DNA from: Sclerodactyla briareus
Lineage: Eukaryota; Echinodermata; Holothuroidea; Dendrochirotida; Sclerodactylidae
Assembly: GCA_026419785.1 (NCBI GenBank)
Contig: JAODTK010004987.1
Location: 248,001-312,000 of the forward strand
DNA: 64,000 bases
Reading direction: 5' to 3'
Shown here: one piece after another, positions 59,900-64,000 of the stretch
How the letters are laid out: every line of letters begins with the position of its first letter
Position numbering within the stretch: the first letter of the stretch is position 1
Notes under the pieces: generated by a model
Databases searched by the model: none
What the model was told of the DNA's origin: nothing
Seen by the model: the letters and a program-made list of their open reading frames with translations, nothing else
Position numbers and translations under genes: made by a program

Positions 59900-61830
59900 G
59901 TTACATTATTTTTATTTTGTGAGTGTACGTCGTTCTGAATGTTCAGACCAATAGTATAGTCCGTTTTCAGGTTCAATTCACAGTAATTTTCTTCGCTTTG
60001 CGGGGCTTTATGGACCAATTTTTGGGTCATTGTCGATCCAATCACTCCAGGTTTTCAATGGAGTGACCGACCATTTTGAAATGCTCAACAACCGGCTGCT
60101 CAATTTTTTGGGGTCTTGATGGCTGACCAGTGTTGGGTCATTCGCTCCCTCAGAGTGTTTTTTGTTTCCCCGATGTACTAAACTGCACAGAGTACAGTAT
60201 ATATTTAGGTAGACGCAGGTTCTCTACCAAATCAAGTATCCTGTTGACTCGGGAATAATGCGGGATGTCGGAAACTTTTAAAACGATGTTGTGCGATCGA
60301 CAAGTTTGCACGTTTTGCGGTTGACGGGCAGGGGCGGCTGCCGCCGGTGTCTGTTTGCGGCTCGGCTTGCTCCGAAGATTTGGCGTTGACTAGAAGCACA
60401 GTAGATTCCGAGGTCTGCTGTAGGCCACACCTGGGGGTTCCGGGAAACATCACGGATTTCTGCGTTTCCTGACATTGAAGGATGGGCAAATGCTTGTGGA
60501 TGAGAGTGGCTCATGGTGGGAGGGCATGATGGTTTCACAGATCGAGTGGTATCCTGGAGTTGGATTGACAGTGTTTTGTACGCAGATTTCATTTCGCGGA
60601 GTCTTTCTAGCCTTTTCAATGGCCTCTTCAATTGAACTCCGGAAATACTGCTTTTTTTGGAGATGTTTTGGAAGTTCGTTGACACGAGACTCGAAATCAG
60701 CATCTGAGGAGCAAATGCGTTTCAGACGAAGAGCCTTGACTGTAGGGAATGTTCTTCGTGCAGTGGGGTGAGTGCAACTACTAGTGAGTAGGATTGTGCT
60801 TGCCGTTGGTTTTGTGAACGAGTCTGTTTTGAGAAGACCGTTTTTCAACGTCACAGTGGTGTCAAGGAATTGGACTCTGTCGTTTGAAAATTCCGCAGTA
60901 AATTTGACAGATGGGTGGAATGCGTTGATTGTTTCGATGAACGAGGTAAGGTCTCTTTCCCGTGGGTCCATATTATGAAGATGTCATCAATAACACCGAG
61001 CCCACAAGTTGGCCGTAGGGCCTGTCAGAAAGGATTTCTCTTCACGTTTTTCCCCCATTAAGAAGGTTGGCGAACGAAGAGCCATTTTATTGCCCATTGC
61101 TGTCCGGGACTCTGCAGGTATGTTGAGCACGCAAACCCAAAACATTGTTGCAAGTGTAGGATTAAGGTGGCATTAGTTTTTTCCGCAAAATCGGCTTTGG
61201 TTGGTGTCTGGTCAGGAATTGGTTTGAAAGCCGAAGTCACTTCGCTTCTATACCTCCGTTTGAGGAGATTGGTATACAGAGAAGGAACGTCCAGAATTGC
61301 CAGCAATGTGCCAGGGGGAGATCTTCGATCTTTCCGATTTTATTGATGAAATCTGAAGTCCTTGACGTGATACGGGAGGGAACGGGACGAGGGGCTGAAT
61401 CAAGATGTCCACGAAGTGTGGGGATTTTCCTCTGAGCAGTGCCGTTGCCAGAATGAATGGGTCTGCCCTGGTTACGATTGAAGGAGGTTGGGGCCGACTT
61501 TGAGGCTCATGGAGCCCTTGGATCCCATTTTTTTCTATGTTTGTTTCAATCTGCGCAGCAATTTGCTGGGTGGGGTCGGGGTCGGAGTCAAGGGCTGATA
61601 ATTCGGGGGTTGTCCAATAGACGTTTCCTTTCCGATTCGTAGAATCGGTGCTCATATGCCCCCACAGCAGGCCTTTGTCAGCAGGCTTGATGACATATCG
61701 TTGCGTATGTTTCAGAAGGCCAATGGTTGGTCTCTCAGTTTTGCTGAGTTTATCCCTGAATTCATGGCGGACATATTTTGTTATTTTTACAACTCCTACA
61801 ACGTACAAGCATTAAAATACCAACTTAACA
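59900..61830 (-). mobile_element. Penelope-like retroelement, nearly complete RT plus GIY-YIG, frameshifted
   Basis: Minus-strand blocks in order: LSKTERPTIGLLKHTQ and VIKPADKG (61,694-61,671), LDVPSLYTNL (61,294-61,265), TAMGNKMAL (61,103 down to about 61,077), the catalytic IDDIF (60,991-60,977), then FHPSVKFTAEFSN and VQFLDTTVTLKNG, and ALRLKRICSSDADFESR (60,735-60,685). After the linker come YIGETKNTLRERMTQHWSA (60,177-60,121) and NLKTDYTIGLNIQ (near 59,950). This is the RT-linker-GIY-YIG order of Penelope-like elements. The catalytic block has Val-Ile-Asp-Asp where Tyr-Ile-Asp-Asp is usual. Length is close to an RT+EN core, but the N-terminus before the VIKPADKG block is short, suggesting 5' truncation. 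At least five frameshifts interrupt it. Confidence 0.95.
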
Positions 61831-62603
61831 ATGTTGTTACCGACAGTGACAACGGCAGATTACTATAGGGAAATGAAAGGTCGTAACGTATTGGTGATTG
61901 GGGAACGAATACCAACAGAATAGCTCAAAAAGGTGGCTAACGATGCTGATATTCAGATCAGACGAAATTCTTTTATGTGTAGACTTTCTCTAATCTTACA
62001 CAATCGACACAATGATCCTCGAAAGTAGGCATATTAATGGCTTCGTTCTTTAATAGAAGATCCCCTTTTGGGGGTGCCCGGAAAGTTGATTGGCCGCCCC
62101 GCCTCAAGCAGACCCCACCCCTCCAACATGCGGACCCCGCTCCGCCACCCTCCCCCCCCTTTACCCCGTTTTTCCTTCCCCGGTTTTTAACCGCTCAGTA
62201 GGGGAACACATGCCGTATAAACACACAACACCCACATACAACAAGAATATGTTCACATTCTGTAACTTCAGATCATATTTACATCATATGGAACTCTTTA
62301 GTTGTTAGAAGGATTGCAGCAAAGGATGACGAGAAATGATACGTGAAGGACTGGAAGAACGTTGGCGGAAAGACTACAAGAACTTGGAATTATGACTATA
62401 CAGCAACGCATGTCACGGTCAGGATCTACTCATATAATAAGCATTTTGCAAGAAAAAAAAAAATAGGCATGAGAGTTGCGTAGAGATCACACAAGACCCT
62501 AGAACTAATAAATCCAGGAGGCATTGAACCAGCTTTGGCTATTGGAACTGGGACTGAACTCTACTACTTCAATAGAATATGGGAAATTGAAAATCCAGCT
62601 GAC
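61831..62603. other. No gene recognised; C-rich tract at 62,090-62,180
   Basis: The C-rich stretch contains CCCCGCCTCAAGCAGACCCC and a run of eight C. It resembles, in reverse, the G-rich element segments elsewhere, but no ends were found. Confidence 0.4.
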
Positions 62604-62922
62604 TGGGATAACTTCCCACGACATTGGCTACAACTATTACTGCCCATGACTGCAAAACTAATTTTTTTGTGAATCAAAACAGCTATACGCATCGCGGCTT
62701 AATCCACACTGCTATTATGTGAAGCTTCAACAATTGGAAGATTTAACCAACACCAAGTGAGGTTCCATCCAGTAAATCTAGTAAGAATCCATACTGCCAT
62801 GGGATAATTCCCACGACATTGGCTACAACTATTACTGCCCATTACTGCAAAACGAATGTTTGTGAATCAAAACAGCTATACGCATCGCGGCTTAATCCAC
62901 ACTGCTATTATGTAAAGCTTCT
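62604..62922. repeat. Direct duplication of about 122 bp
   Basis: Copy 1 is 62,604-62,728 and copy 2 is 62,801-62,922, spaced 197 bp start to start. Shared strings include CACGACATTGGCTACAACTA and GAATCAAAACAGCTATACGC. The copies are almost identical, with copy 1 carrying three extra T. Confidence 0.96.
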
Positions 62923-64000
62923 ATACCGTACAGTATAAGGTTTTTTTGAAATACAGACAGGCTGACCACGTGTACGGGGAACTATTTTTAAGCTCAATAT
63001 CTCCACAATTTGAACCTAGAGCTGTTTTGCATTCACTCTACCTCCCGTGTAGGCATGTAGATATGTTCGATCACCCTAATCGTATTAAATTAGCTTCTCG
63101 CGTATACTTGATGAGTCTGACAGGCTTGTTGATTCGTTGAAAGTTGCCTGATGAGCTCATTCGATTACCCTTACAACCTTGTATCAACGTCGCATTAGGC
63201 CTAATTAGAAAAGTATATACAGGTAGTATTGTCTGTCAAATACTATTCCCAATGTAGTATGCTGCCGTATAGATCAATTACGACTACAGAATGTCCGATA
63301 ATTCACACTATTCGCTCATTCACTTTATTGCCGTGACGGTGTACGTGTCCTAAGACAAGCGCTGGCCTCTTCTTACAAGATCCAGAAAACAGAAAAGACA
63401 GTAATGTCAACCTTATAGTATTCTGATAATCAAAGGGAAGAAACCTATGATATTCTATGAAGGCAAGTACCATCTATTTTCTGGAATGACGTAATTTTCA
63501 AACACATTTCGTTTTGTTATTACCCAATAAGTCCGAATATAACTATTAAGCCTCTCAATTTTGATCTTTCTTTTCCAATAAGGTCCGATGGGCTGCTCAG
63601 CTGTTTGACTCTGCAAATTCTCTAGGGGCGGTCCTAGTTGATTTGCATATTGCTGGCCCTTTTATCGAAGGAACCGCTATTAAGGCTACGATACGCTGAA
63701 CCAGAAGTGTATCTGGTCGTTTCCAAACATATAGTCCCTACTACAGTTTAGTGCGTATTTCCACTTGCGACATCTGCTGTTGTTGCTGTGGATTTTAATC
63801 TCGATATACGATATGAAACCTAAGCAGATGCGCGGGCGGCAACGTGACTCAACTGCGTATTTGGCAGGCCCGTCGGCAAGCGATCCGTCAATTCATGACC
63901 TGTGTTTTAGATCTTGTTTGGTGGGTCGGGATACCGAGAGGCTATGAATCGCATTACAACCATTTCTTCTCTTTTCTCTCCGCTACATGTGAGCTTTGAG
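62923..64000. other. No gene recognised
   Basis: Short frames only (for example 62,946-63,140, +). No motif or repeat recognised. Confidence 0.4.

Noticed and set aside
59600..59900. Hammerhead ribozyme near the PLE 3' end, as reported for some PLEs
   Set aside because: I looked for CTGATGA and GAAA cores on both strands and found no arrangement that folds into the three required stems.

Overview
This is a 64 kb piece of an AT-rich animal nuclear genome that is almost entirely repeats. The evidence is (AT)n and (AAT)n microsatellites, broken non-LTR retrotransposons of CR1 and L2 type, Penelope-like elements (PLEs) with GIY-YIG endonuclease sequence, a tRNA-derived SINE ending in a CR1/L2-like GCGCTATATAA tail, and cut-and-paste DNA transposons. 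This mix is typical of marine invertebrates; I cannot name the species or phylum. No complete host protein-coding gene, tRNA, rRNA, CRISPR array or prokaryotic feature is recognisable. The only host-gene hints are one well-formed candidate exon (53,376-53,499, +) and a few short unidentified ORFs.

Layout. 1-15.2 kb: a PLE GIY-YIG scrap, AT/AAT microsatellites, the C-terminal end of a non-LTR element, a reverse-strand SINE/LINE tail, two minisatellites, (CAAGT)n arrays, a 1.84 kb hAT-like non-autonomous transposon with a perfect 8-bp target duplication (7,935-9,772), and a decayed CR1-like reverse transcriptase (RT). 15.2-45.9 kb: two long co-linear, same-strand copies of one segment, block A (about 15,250-29,160) and block B (about 31,050-45,850). 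They differ by insertions. A carries an L2-like element, a SINE with target duplication, a 449-bp tandem duplication and about 3.1 kb of extra sequence. B carries a 1.35 kb MITE-like element with (GATAC)n inverted termini, plus a second copy (B2, about 39,690-41,875) of its own 2.15 kb subsegment (B1, about 35,890-38,050). B2 lies between opposed G-rich transposon-like termini, so it may be a captured copy. A second L2-like element separates A and B.

45.9-64 kb: a second reverse-strand SINE/LINE tail, a large imperfect inverted duplication (arms about 47,280-48,655 and 50,720-52,640), the candidate exon, another LINE RT fragment (55.6-56.1 kb), a nearly complete but frameshifted PLE on the minus strand (59.9-61.8 kb) with a three-unit minisatellite at its 3' side, and a 120-bp direct duplication.

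The parts do not form a pathway. The value of the window is as a record of insertions that can be ordered, because A and B act as empty-site controls for each other. Differences between duplicated copies are rich in one-base indels, and RT motifs survive in shifting reading frames. This suggests either neutral decay or a consensus with residual long-read indel errors, so the absence of intact ORFs should be read with caution.
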